From the NCBI GenBank assembly GCA_903813345.2, contig CAIIXF020000009.1:6502030-6566029 (forward strand): a DNA stretch of 64,000 nucleotides, in the 5' to 3' direction. Below are positions 44,980 to 56,900 of the stretch, piece by piece. How positions within the stretch are numbered: the first letter of the stretch is position 1; each line of letters starts with the position of its first letter. The notes under the pieces are model-generated. The model saw only the letters and a program-made list of their open reading frames with translations, was not told where the DNA came from and ran no database searches. This DNA comes from Owenia fusiformis (Eukaryota; Annelida; Polychaeta; Sabellida; Oweniidae). Both the position numbers and the translations under genes were made by a program.

Positions 44980-46431
44980 CTCCAGGAGATGGTATAAAGA
45001 CACCCAATCTCAAAAATATCCCAACTAAAGCTGAGACGGGTTGAAAGAAACTTAGACCACATTTCATTGATACTGCTATATCAGCATTGGGACTAAGACT
45101 TAGGCTATCATCAAAGAGGGTGGCGGACCGATTGAACTTCTCTTTTAGATCAAATACAATCCAATGAAGGACTTGTTACATTATCTTATTAGGACCCCTG
45201 GCACTATATAACTGCAAAATCTGGTGTATGTATGGTGTCTTGAAAAAGTGGCATTTTTGTTACATTACATGGCATGAAACATTATGAGCAAAAGATATAA
45301 TAAAATGCTGACAACTATTCCTAGAAATCACTCCCAGGTTATCTCTAATTATATGCTTACAAAATATATTCCGTCTCTTTTTCCTTCCTTCCATGAATTT
45401 ACTTTTCGGGAAATTGTACCCAAAGAGTGATTTAAAATCTATAGACTCATCATCTCGCTTGCTTACAAAATCTCTGATAAAAATACTATAACTAGAAGCC
45501 ATGTCTCTCACCCGAGATCTCTCATCAGACACACACGTGATACTCAAGGAATGGCCTAAACAATAGATATTGTAGATTATGGTCGGACAAAGCAAATATT
45601 GTTCCTGAGACTAGTAAAAAGTAATGATTCATGCAGTCATAATCATCTGTAATCGTTCTTTATTGAAAGTTGAACATGGTTTAAGCATTAAAAAGCTCTT
45701 AAAAAGAATGGAAACTAAGAGAGATGAAAAGTGTAAATAGCTTTATATCACAAAACAATAGAAAGCATGTAACTCATGCAGTATTCGTAATAGTGTTATA
45801 ATGGCACAGCAACAAGCTTTTAAATTGACTTGGAGCTTCAAACTTAAAATCAAAGATTAAGACCTCAGGGCAATAAAGGAGTTTCTACAGAGTGGGCCAA
45901 AAACGCCACTTTTTTCAAAACACTATTACTTTTTTTATTTTCCAACCTGTATACCTCAAATTTTGCACTTATATAGTGTCAAGGGTCCTAAGTTAAAAAG
46001 TGATGTAACAAGTCCTTCAACTTGGATTATATTTGATCTAAAAGAGGACTTCAATTGGTCCACCGCCTTCTTTGATGTAGATTTTAGTCTAAGTCATGTA
46101 AGTTGCCTTGCTGATATTGCAGTATCATTGAAATGTTTCTCTCAACATGTCTTAATTGCCAGCTTTAGTTGGGTAATTTTTTAGATCGGGTGCCTTCATA
46201 CCATCTGCTGGAGACCTTCCCATACCCTATACATGTACTAACTGGGGATTGCATCAGGACTATTAGCTTGGTAGTCATCAGGGCGCCGTATCAGTTCAGG
46301 AACATTTTGCAAATTATTATTTTTTTCTCATGGCACATCACATGTTTAAGTGAGACGCTGATGACATATTTTATTCAAATAATTCAAAAAGTTATAGTTA
46401 TAGAAAAAGTGGCCTTTTTTGGCCCACCCTG
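44980..46431. mobile_element. Mariner-type MITE (45888-46431) with an inverted partial copy upstream
   Basis: 45888-46431 has ends CAGAGTGGGCCAAAAACG and, inverted, CAGGGTGGGCCAAAAAAGG, with TA on both sides. About 44980-45255 is a reverse-complement relative of about 45905-46215, sharing TTGATCTAAAAGAG and TAACAAGTCCTTCA blocks. The pair brackets about 600 bp of unrelated sequence. Confidence 0.7.
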
Positions 46432-46849
46432 TACATGCATGTCATGTCTGACTGGTCTCCTCTTTTATTTCCAATGACTATTAATTCTGCAATACATTTT
46501 CTATTCTTCGTTGCCACTTTAAGTCATTTCTACATTATTCCTTTAACATATATTCTCTGTTCCTTGCCGCCACTTTAAGTGAAAGGTGTGTAATTATGGA
46601 GAAAAAGTTGACATACGTACAATGTTCTTTTTATTTGTAGAAATCATGTACAGTTGCACAAGAGGAGAAATCAATGTAGCTACTCGAGGCGCTGCAAAAA
46701 CAAACCCCAACAAAACCCGTCGCCACTAGTATTCTTATATCAGGAACTACATTTAAACTCAATATGACGCTGAGAAAATATGATCTGGGATGTAGCTGTT
46801 CCCTCTTAATTTTGTCCTTTTGCTTTTCGTTTTTAATATTCTCGCGAGT

Positions 46850-49800
46850 TTATTCCATATTGCTTTCTGCTGGAGGTTTAGAGGGTTCATCATTTTGATC
46901 GGTTTTATTAACACTTCGTTGACTTTCCATCAGTGTCTCATCAAATTCTCTCAGTAACTCGGGGTTATTTTTCTCAAGATATTTTCTTAGTTCCTGAAAG
47001 AAAACAGACAAGAATCAACACAGCTAGCTGTAATCAATAAAAATTGTACAATGAGGATTAAATGAAAGGATGTTTTGTTTTACATATTTTCCGGGCGATT
47101 TAGCAGGTACACTCCCCTCCATAAGTTTGACAACTGGAAGTTTTTTGAAAACCGGCATTTTTGGATGGCTCATTAAAAAAGCTGTTTATGTTTGTTGATT
47201 CCTCCGAGCCATAAACTTTCGAAATGTTGTAATTAAGGAATAAAATTAAGGTTTAAACATTGACAGATTGATTGAAATGCTATCCGATGAGTACCTTCGA
47301 TTGCCAAACTTAAGGAGGGGAGTGTGTATGATATATCCCTGAGGGAAAATTAACATTGTTGGAGAGAATAACAAGATATACCCAATGTTCATTAAGGTGA
47401 TGTTTCTGATAAGACTTTTCAACATGAAATGTCAATTAATATCAGTGTTGTTAACATTGTTAAATAGAGGTTGCATTTTGCAATTGTATTAAAGGATTTG
47501 AATCCTCAGTGAACTTTGATATTTTATCGGATATCTCAATTAGTTTTTTAGATAGCCTATAGTGAAATTAGGATTGTAAAGAAAACGTTGAAATTTTCAA
47601 CATCCTACACTTTTAAAAGTTTTATTCTTAAAGCCTAGTATACACCAATGGGGTAAAATCCCACTTGCCCCATCGAGTCCTATCTTGCTCCATCGAATCC
47701 CACGAAGCCCCATCTTGCCCCATCGAATCCCACCGAGTCCCACGTGAGACCCCATGGGACGAGATGGGGCAAAATCCGACGAAGTCCCACGAGGTCCCAC
47801 GCAATGTTATGTATATGGAGGTCCCAACTTGCCCCATTGGTGTACTGGGCTTTAAGCTACATGTACCTATATCAGGGCCGTCAGATGGGGGGGGTGCGAT
47901 GGGTGCGACCGCACCCCCCTTTGTCACCCCCAAAAAAATTTGAAAAAAACTTTTTTTGAAAAATATTTTTTTTGTAATTTTTTTTTCATTGACTCATACA
48001 CTTTGAAAGTACCCAGAAAGCACCAAATAGCATCTTAAAATTGTAAAGTTTTCTAGGGGTATTGGCCACCCCTCACACCCCCCACAAAACAATGGAAAAG
48101 TTCTAAATTTATTTTAGTGTTTTGTCTCAGACACTTTTAAAGTGCCCAGACATCATCAAATAGCTCCTTGATATAGTTAGTGTTTCTGGGGGACTTGTTC
48201 CCCCTCTTGCATCTTGCACTTGCATAGACCCCCCCCCTCTGGCGCCCCCCTCCATGACCCCCCCCCCCAAAAAAAAAAAAAATTGTGATTTTCTCAAATT
48301 CTTTAATTGACGCATACACTTTGAAAGTGCCCAGAAAGCACCAAATAGAGTTGTAAAATTGTAAAATTTTCTAGGGGGAGTGGGCCACCCCTCACACCCC
48401 AAACAAAACAATGAAAAAGTTCTGAATTTGTTTTATGTACTGTCTCAGACACATCATCATCATCCTTGATAAAGTTAATGATTCTGGAAGACTAACACTT
48501 ACTCGCCCTCTGGCATCCCCAATCCACCTCCCCCTCTGGCAGCCCCCCCCCCCTAAACACCCCCCCCCCAAAAAAAAAATTTATTGACTTTATTGACTAA
48601 AGTGCCTAGACAGCACCAAATAGTATCTTAAAATTGTAAAATTTTCTTGGCAAATAGGCGCTTTTAGGCACAGACACTTTTAAAGTGCCCAAACTTCATC
48701 GAATAGCACCTTGATATTGTAAATTTTGATATGGGGGACAAACACTTGCTCCCCCTCTGGCACCCCAGCCCCACCTTCCCCTCTTGCACCCCAGCCCCAC
48801 CTCCCCCTCTGGCACCCCAGCCCCACCTCCCCCTCTGGCACCCCCCCCCACCCTTGGACACCCCCAAAATTTGAAAAAAATTGTGATTGTTTTTCAATGT
48901 TTTTATTGACTAATACACTTTAAAAGTGCCCAGAAGCACAAAATATCATCTTTAAATTGTAAAATTTTCTAGGAGAGTTAGCCACCCCTCACATCCCCCA
49001 CAAAACAAAAGAAAATATTCTGAATTTCATGTATTGTCTCAGACATTTTTTAAGTGCCCAGACATGATCAAATAGCACCTTGATATGGTCAATGTTTCTG
49101 GGGGACAACCCCTTGCTCCCCTACTGGCACCACACCCCACTTCACCCTCTCATCCACTTTGACACCCCCAAAAGAATTTGAAAACAATACACATTTTTCT
49201 TATTGACTCATAACGCACAGGCGTACCAGATGGTTGCAAATTCGCTCCAAATACAACCAAATTACAAAATTTTCCTGGGGGAGAACCCCCAGACCCCCCT
49301 GAATACTCAGTTTTTTATTCACTCAACTCTTATTCCCATGGTGGTGCCGTACTTCTTGGAAACTTACACTTTGAAAGTGCCCAGAAAGCACCAAATAGTA
49401 TCTCAAAACTGTAAAATTTTCTAGGGGGAGTGGACCACTCCTCACACCCCCCACAAAACAATTGGAACTTCTGGAAGTTGCATTTGTTAATTCCAAACCA
49501 ATATAGGGAGTAACTGAGCCCCCCCCCTCTGACTTACGCGATTTGAATTACGCGGCAAAAAAATTGACAATTTTATATTCTCTTTAGTAAGCTAAAAACC
49601 GCACCCCCCTTGGAGAAAAGTGTCTTACGGGCCTGTATATGGACGTGTAGGAAATGTAATGTAATGTTACTTTCAAAAATGAACTAAACAATACAATTAG
49701 ACAAACAGAATATAATCTGCATTTCTAGGAGTTAGGTATAGTAGAGTGTATTGATCTAACTATACGACAGGTTGCTAAAAAAGGTAGAAGATCAACTTAC

Positions 49801-51358
49801 TTTGTTATTTATTGAACATTTGTCCCATAATATTTTCCGCTCAATATCAGTAATCATTAACTTCAGTGTATCCTCGTAAAATGTGCTGTAGATGTTATAG
49901 TTCGCGACCAACTCAACTAAATTATCACTGTCATTGGCAATACTGGGGTCAAGATCCAGTTGCTTCTTTTCACTGGACTGCATGAGATAATCGCATGCGA
50001 GTTGGCTAATTATACGTTTAGTTTGCATCACGAGATGTAAGTCGGCTCCAATGTTTTCAACTGTTCTTTCAATGTATGGGAGATCGTGATAGACATCTTC
50101 GCAAAGTTCACGATATTCCAAATAGTTTTCTGTTAAGTCGCCCAGGGTTTTGCCGATGTTTGGAAACAGGAGATTTTTATATGTTTCGGCAAGTTTTGTT
50201 ATGTAGTATAGTGCGAGCAGGTATAAGGGAGCCTCCCTATTCACTTCAACATCCATGATGTAACTTATGGCATTAGGTATTGTTGGAATCTAAAATACAG
50301 ATGGAATAAAATTAGTGAACAACTTTGAAAAATATACTATACAATAGCGACATATGGGTGCGCTACATGCATAACATACCATGGCATTAAATGCAATGAA
50401 AAAAGTATTTTACAACAAGCTAATTAGACTTGTTCAACTTAAATTTGTCGCATATATTATGCCCTAGGCCTCAGTAAAAGTGAAGATTCATCACAAATTA
50501 TCGCAAACACTTTGGTGTGTGTGGGAAGGCCCGTGAAATATGGAAAAGAGCCCGAGAATGATATGGAATGGGAGGTTGGTGGGGGAGGGGTGAGATAGCA
50601 CTTCCTTCTAATTAGTATCGTTGGAGTATTATGAGGATTAATAAATGAATCTTCAGAAATAATTAATTTTGCCAACAGACGGGAGAAAGTTTAATCACTA
50701 TGTAAAGTAGAAATGGCAAATATTTGATCAGTGATGTATGGCGTATTAATTAACAGTATGTCTCCAATATAAATGATGTACAATATCTACTGAAATCCAT
50801 AGTCTTAAGGGCTCTAGATCTTATCAATTGAATTGTTCTTTCCCAGGCTTGCAATTGGTTAAACAATCTTGTTTTTTATCTTGGGTTAAATATGTCTGTT
50901 ATGTTATATACTCAAGGAAATGATCTAGGGAACTTAAACATTGAGATATCATCGTACATGTATTTGTTTTCAATTAATTTAACATTCATTCTTATGCTAA
51001 ATTAACACTCTGCAATATTCATTTGATCAGATTATTATTTTTTTCCCAAGATTACAAAATTTCCATACGGTTCCTACATTTTTTAGATATACATATTCTT
51101 TAATTGCTGCCATTTGAATAACCATAATAATAACTATAATATACCAGAAAAATCAATTATTTTCCCCATATTTATTACATTTTTAAAATAGTCTTTGCTG
51201 TCGCTTTGATAACTATACCATGTATACATGGAAGTAATATATACCTCAGGACTGCTTTCCACGAGCTGCTGGTTGTCATGGCAATTCTCTTTTGTCTCAG
51301 CATCTCCATCTCCATTGTCAGTGTTCACAGAGTCGGATTTAGTACATATCGACCCCAT
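46850..51358 (-). CDS. Orphan helical protein, probably N-myristoylated
   Basis: Three exons join in phase 0: 51245-51358, 49801-50289 and 46850-46993, for 248 aa. The N-terminus is MGSICTKS. Gly2 with Ser/Thr further on fits an N-myristoylation signal, and Cys5 could be palmitoylated, so membrane tethering is likely; there is no signal peptide or membrane helix. Residues 1-38 are acidic and low-complexity. Exon 2 (39-201) is predominantly helical with LYLLALYYITKLAETYKN and several Leu/Ile-spaced segments. Exon 3 begins ELRKYLEKNNPELLREFDE and ends in a disordered tail, SKPPAESNME. I do not recognise a family. Intron 2 holds a TTAA MITE and a C-rich repeat element. The gene is convergent with the collagen/LamG gene. 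Splice sites are all GT/AG, and exon 3 follows a clean TTTCTTTCAG acceptor. Confidence 0.72.
47632..47851. mobile_element. 220-bp TTAA-flanked MITE filled with CCCCATCGA repeats
   Basis: Flanked by TTAA (47628-47631, 47852-47855). Ends AGCCTAGTATACACCAATGG and, inverted, AGCCCAGTACACCAATGGGG. The interior is a degenerate tandem of about 15-20 bp variants of TTGCCCCATCGAATCCCAC, GC-rich against an AT-rich background. Confidence 0.8.
47873..49634. mobile_element. C-rich tandem-repeat element with CAGGGCCGT ends
   Basis: The left end CAGGGCCGTCAGATGGGG and inverted right end CAGGCCCGTAAGACAC are similar, with TATAT on both outer sides. The interior repeats AAAGTGCCCAGAAAGCACC, AATAG(C/T)ATCTTAAAATTG, TTTTCTAGGGGGAGTGG and CCCCCACAAAACAA blocks roughly every 150 or 300 bp, with poly-C and poly-A runs. 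The open frames seen on it are low-complexity. It lies in intron 2 of the orphan gene. Confidence 0.68.
49663..49756. repeat. Dispersed ~80-bp repeat, copy 1
   Basis: Shares CAATACAATTAGACAAACAG and GCATTTCTAGGAGTTAGG with 56038-56118 in the same orientation. Copy 2 lies in intron 7 of the GH53 gene. Confidence 0.75.
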
Positions 51359-52082
51359 AATTTCTTATTCTGAAAATGCGTTATAGGTAATTATATCATG
51401 ATTAATTTTTTTTTATATAACTGGGTAAACTCAGACAGAAAATTTAAGAAAATTGGTATAACTCATGCAACTTTTATTGTATTCCGATCTTTTAGTCTGT
51501 TATTCTCGCTCACTCTCATTTCATCCAGTTCACTTTAACATCGTTGACAGTTTTACTCAGTGCTACTATCTCCAATGTTAGTAACGGTATGGCTCTACAT
51601 TGTCTTAAATCTTGCATGTACCTTGCTGCATATCCCTTCATCCTCTTGGTATTTAAATATTTTATTTAGTATTTGAAACATACACACCTTTTTATCGCTG
51701 TGTTTTCATAATCGTATTCCATGTGCACGTGCAGTATATAATATTTTATAAATGATTATTTTATTTTTGTCCATGTGTGTCCAATTTTGGATGATACAGT
51801 GAAATGATCACGGTGGGGATATTACACATCACCATGGTGAAGTTGTAACAACAATCATCGGTTTTACACCTTTATCGATTATAAAGAGCCACAGAAGAGT
51901 GGGAATCTAGCAAAAGTCAATACAGCGGATGTACTGTTTCTTCTTATATCTGTTGTAGATTTTAACATGATATATTTAATGTTTTAATGGCATATGTTGT
52001 CATTCTTATAAACATGATTACCATTTATGAGTTGCCATTTGTAAGATCACCAGGTATTTCAATAATTAGTTTTCTAACAAGT
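51359..52082. other. 5' flank of the orphan gene
   Basis: AT-rich; must contain the promoter of the minus-strand orphan gene. No clear core promoter element or repeat was identified. Confidence 0.4.
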
Positions 52083-52620
52083 CTCTTTTATATGGGGATG
52101 TGTATTGTATACGGGGATGTGTATTGTATACGGAGATGTGTGTTGTATACGGGGATGTGCATTGTATATGGGGATGTGTATTGTATACGGAAATGTGTGT
52201 TGTATACGGGGATGTGCATTGTATATGGGGATGTGTATTGTATACGAGGATGTGTGTTGTATATGGTGATGTGTATTGTATACGGGGATGTGTATTGTAT
52301 ACGGAGATGTGTGTTGTATACGGGGATGTGTATTGTATATGGGATGTGTATTGTATACGGGGATGTGTGTTATATATGGTGATGTGTATTGTATATGAGG
52401 ATGTGTATTGTATATGGGGATGTGTATTGTATACGGGGATGTGTATTGTATATAGGATGTGTATTTTATACGGGAATGTGTGTTGTATACGGGGATATTT
52501 GTATTGTATATGGGGATGTATATTGTATACGGGGATATGCATTGTATATGGGGATGTGTATTGTATACGGGGATGTGTATTGTATATGAGGATGTGTATT
52601 GTATATGGGGATGTGTAATT
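52083..52620. repeat. ~18-19-bp minisatellite (GTGTATTGTATACGGGGAT)
   Basis: About 28 tandem units alternate between GTGTATTGTATACGGGGAT and variants with TATATG, GAGGAT or GTGTTG. The unit contains the palindrome GTATAC. Unit length in multiples of three over long stretches opens several overlapping frames on both strands, all repetitive and not gene-like. Confidence 0.93.
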
Positions 52621-53999
52621 GTGTAGTCTTGTTGCAAGAATTATCGTCATTATCTTTGCTCATCGGATAAAACATGAATGACACAATTGCACAAGAAATA
52701 ATCACTTTAAAATAATACTACAGCATTTGATTTATATTGATTTGAGTATTACATGTATCACTTGCGGTTTCATGTGATTTCTGACGTTACTAGATCATTT
52801 GTGATTTAAAAACTTTCAAAACTTTTAAGACATATTTAAACAGTATGCAGAAAATAAAAACCTACTTGTTCCTGGCATTATGCGGCTGCTATGTATGTAA
52901 TCCTTAACACAATATTAATCCGTTCCAGTGACATTCTGCCAACTATGACACAATTTCAAATGTGTACCATAATGACTGTTAAAGACTATCCTAAGCATAT
53001 ATTCTATATTTGATGCTGCTGGATATGCTTAAATCCTTAAAAGATCACGGTGTTTTATGAGCGTCGAATTTAACATACAATAGAGAACTTTTAAAGGAAC
53101 ACATTGCCCATTTTGGCAACTATGAAAACTTTTGAGTTTGTATGTAAAGAGTTTACCAATCAACAGTTATACTATATTGAGGCTTGGGGCATTCATATTA
53201 TATCCATCCATTATAGATTACACAATTGCCATTATAAATTTTAAAACATCCAAGGATTTTATATTGAACAGGCTTAAACTTTTATGAGATTAATTCTCAA
53301 TCTCATACAAATATAAAGAGTTCATAAAGCAATGCCATGAAATGGAAATTATTTGACTTTACACTATTTATACTGAGTTTGGATTTTATTAAATTTTATC
53401 AGAAAAATATGAATTTGGAAAAAATTCTTTACTTTCCCAAATAGAATATCCTTCAAAAGTTCCGCGATATGTTATCAATTGGTGAAGTTATCCACGGTTC
53501 AAAGTGCACAATTTTGCAACAAATGTGTGAATTCCCCTTTAAATTATGACCAAATTATGATTGTAAAACGTCTCTTAGTTTTCCTCACACTAAATAAGCA
53601 TACATACATACTGTCGATGCATGAAATGAGCCCAAAATATTCTAAAATTGAGACAATTTTTAGTAAAGGGCTCGCTAGATCTGATAAACTACTCACTGAG
53701 ATACATGTATCATGCCCTTCTTTAGCTTCTTTTTAGAAGACCATGAGATAGTTAGAGCTTACTTTTGATCAAGCCCCGTACAGTTTATCTTGAACATGTT
53801 GATGACCAATCAAATAAATTGCAAACATGTGATATGATATGATGAGTATCAGAATCAGATATCAGTATCAGATACAATCCAAGGCAGTTTATAATTCCAA
53901 GAAATCTTAAATACCAGTGACATCTTTGAGAACGGCAATCATTTATTCTTTATTTCAATCAACATAATATGCTTTCAGTGACGCTTAGCTACTATAGTA
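52621..53999. other. Intergenic AT-rich sequence upstream of GH53 3' end
   Basis: No exon recognised. A short GATATCAGTATCA-type repeat lies near 53830-53875. On the minus strand GAAATAAAGAAT near 53945-53956 may supply the GH53 polyadenylation signal. Confidence 0.5.
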
Positions 54000-56900
54000 T
54001 TAGTAATGATATCCGGGTTTCATATTGTACACCGATGGGTTAACAACACACCCATCCTCGCTATCAAAATGTGAAGATGAAACATGAAAGTTAGTGTCTC
54101 CTGGTCGACACCACTCTCCTCCCCACCATGTGACAGCAGTAGCCCTTCTCACTGACTTAACGACATTGATGAGCCCCTGAGCGTAATCCTGTTGCCCTTG
54201 AGCAGTAAACGGAAACTCCGCAGTCTCTGGATAGCGAAAATTGGGATCTTCAACGTGTCGATAGGGGTGCGTCGTTTCAGCTATGTGGATATCATGGTTT
54301 CTAAACCGACCAGACAATGCTTTAAGCCTTGCTTCAAGATTGTTCAAAAAGGGATTATGTTGTGGGTAATATGACAGACCGAACACATCAATGAGGTTGA
54401 TGTCCATGTGATTCCCGAGTTCTGTATACCAATTCAGCCAGTCCATAGACTGAGTGTGCACAATGACATCAATGTCTTCGGAAACATAACGCACTGCGTT
54501 GATCCCTGCAGTGACAAGCGAAGTGAATGAACCCCAGTTGGCTCCACCTGAAACAGAACATAGGTATACATTTTTACTTTTAACAATTGTGGTACTTTGA
54601 AGAAAAATGGCAAATGTTTGCTGAAAACAGAAGAATGATTTGACCAGGAACAGACGATGTAAGACCAAAAGATTTAGTAAAAATAATTTCTCATATATAT
54701 GGAATATTTTCCATTCAATTTACCATTGGTTTCCTCAAATATTTTTTAAAGACCGGTCAGGAAAATAAAGTAAATCACAATTGTAATTCACAAAATTTTT
54801 CATTTCCAAAAAATAAATCAATGAGAATCTTTTGAAATCTTGGATAATAATCTTAAAGAGCGTATTCGTCAAACTTATAAAGATTTCCTGGAATGTATTT
54901 TTTTCATATAGAAAAATACCTCTTGGATACTTTCAAGCAATTTAAACTTTACAATTTTTGTAAATATATAAGCACTAGTGCCAAAGGGAAAGGACCAAAA
55001 GTAACGTAATTTTTGTGAAATACCCAATGTTCATATATTAAATAACCAATAGTGTACGCAAACATACATTTCTCGCATCATTCTACTTACATTCTTGCCA
55101 GAGCTTTCCGCCTTCAATACAAATCTGATCAGTCTCGTTCCATAACATGCCATTGTTTATTTCATTACCCACTTGAACGAAAGTGGGCAATGCGTTCACT
55201 GCACGTAACTGTTCCAAGGTACTTCTAAAACATATGTAATTTCAAGATTTTAAAGTATTGTTTTTATTTTTTAAATGCTTCGATATTCTTAAATTCGTTA
55301 CGAAGGATGTGTCAGGATTTATGCCATTTTCTCTCTCGCTTAAATATACTGTAATATACGGTTATGTACTATTGTTTTACATTTTAGGCAGCTCCACCGT
55401 GTAATATACTGTTATGTTCTATTGTTTTACATTTTAGGCAGCTCCGCCGTGTAATATGCTGTTATGGACTATTGTTTTACATTTTAGGCAGCTCCACCAT
55501 GTAATATACTGTTATGGACTATTGTTTTACATTTTAGGCAGCTCCACCGTGTAATATACTGTTATGGACTATTGTTTTATATTTTACGCAGCTCCACCAT
55601 GTAATATACTGTTATGGACTATTGTTTCACAATTTAGGCAGCCCCACCGTGTAATATACTGTTAAGGACTATTGTTTTACATTTTTAGGCAGCTCCACCA
55701 TGTAATATACTGTTACTATTGTTTTACATTTTAACAAACGAGTAATTTTGAATCTAAAATATTTTATTAACTTTATTTCTTTAAGTCTTTGGTTCCATGA
55801 CCTATGTTGAATATCGAATCTAAACTAAGACCCATCGTGGCTTGCGCTTGGCATCTGGCGCGCGTCGTCAGAGGAAACATTGCTCCATAACAATACTGTA
55901 TCACTCTACTATAACTTGCATTTGGTGTTCATGAGCAACCCATTTGGCTTATTAGTAATACTTATGTCATTTGTTTTTATCTGTCTGTTCCATATTAATG
56001 GTTTATCGGTTGAATGTTAGATGTTACTAAATTAAGGCACTTTCAAAATATACTAAACAATACAATTAGACAAACAGAGTATCTTATGCATTTCTAGGGG
56101 TTAGGTATAGTCTAGTGTTTATATGTAATATGTTTTTTAAACCAGTCTGATACTTTCATGTGTTTGACTCATAATTGGCCCATTGCTGATAATCAAATAA
56201 ATATTCTAACAAAAATATCTTTACCATGAAAAACAACACAAATGACATCATGTATAGTGTATACGTAAAAATACAAAGGAGAAACTACTACATGACTCAT
56301 GAAGAGTGGCGATGACTATATGTTATTTTATGTTAATATATGTCATTTCGTAGCCATAAACACCAAAATGTTATAAACAGTAGAATACTTAATATCAAAT
56401 CAACCAAAACAATCAACCACTGCATCAACAATTATTCAAAAGTTACCCTATACCTGGTATAATCATAGACTCTCTGAACAAGAGCATCGAAGCTTAGAGA
56501 CCTCCAAGTCGCAGGTTTTCTTTGCCATCCAGGATCAGCCCATGTGTCAGAGTAATGGAAATCTAAAACCCACTTCAGACCCAAGCTGGTCAGTCTCTGG
56601 GCAAGTTGAGATACCATAGGGAACCCTAAATGAAATCAGAGTATATCTCAAGTCAAGGGGAAGGCTGTGGAGTAAAACACTTTGGGCGTTCCATGTGCAA
56701 AACTAAATACTATGGTACAATGGACCTCTTTCCTGTAGAGGTTAACGGTAGTAAAATCCATTTAACACAGACATATTTTTTAAAGTTGACTTTTTGATCT
56801 ACGTCTTTGGACGATGTATTCAAGATCCTGCATACATCAATAGTAAAAAGTTACCTGCATATTCTTTATCAGGTAATGGATTGACCCATAGTCTAAGACG

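Noticed and set aside
47628-47943. Overlapping frames rich in Pro/His/Trp around the CCCCATCGA repeats
   Set aside because: Frames on both strands follow the short repeat and show no domain.
52066-52650. Frames of 172-194 codons on both strands
   Set aside because: Arise from the 18-19-bp minisatellite and are open in several phases at once.
54000-54668. Single-exon reading of the GH53 C-terminus starting at 54668
   Set aside because: The first 40 residues come from intron; the TTTCAG acceptor ending at 54548 and GH53 continuity place the exon start at 54547.
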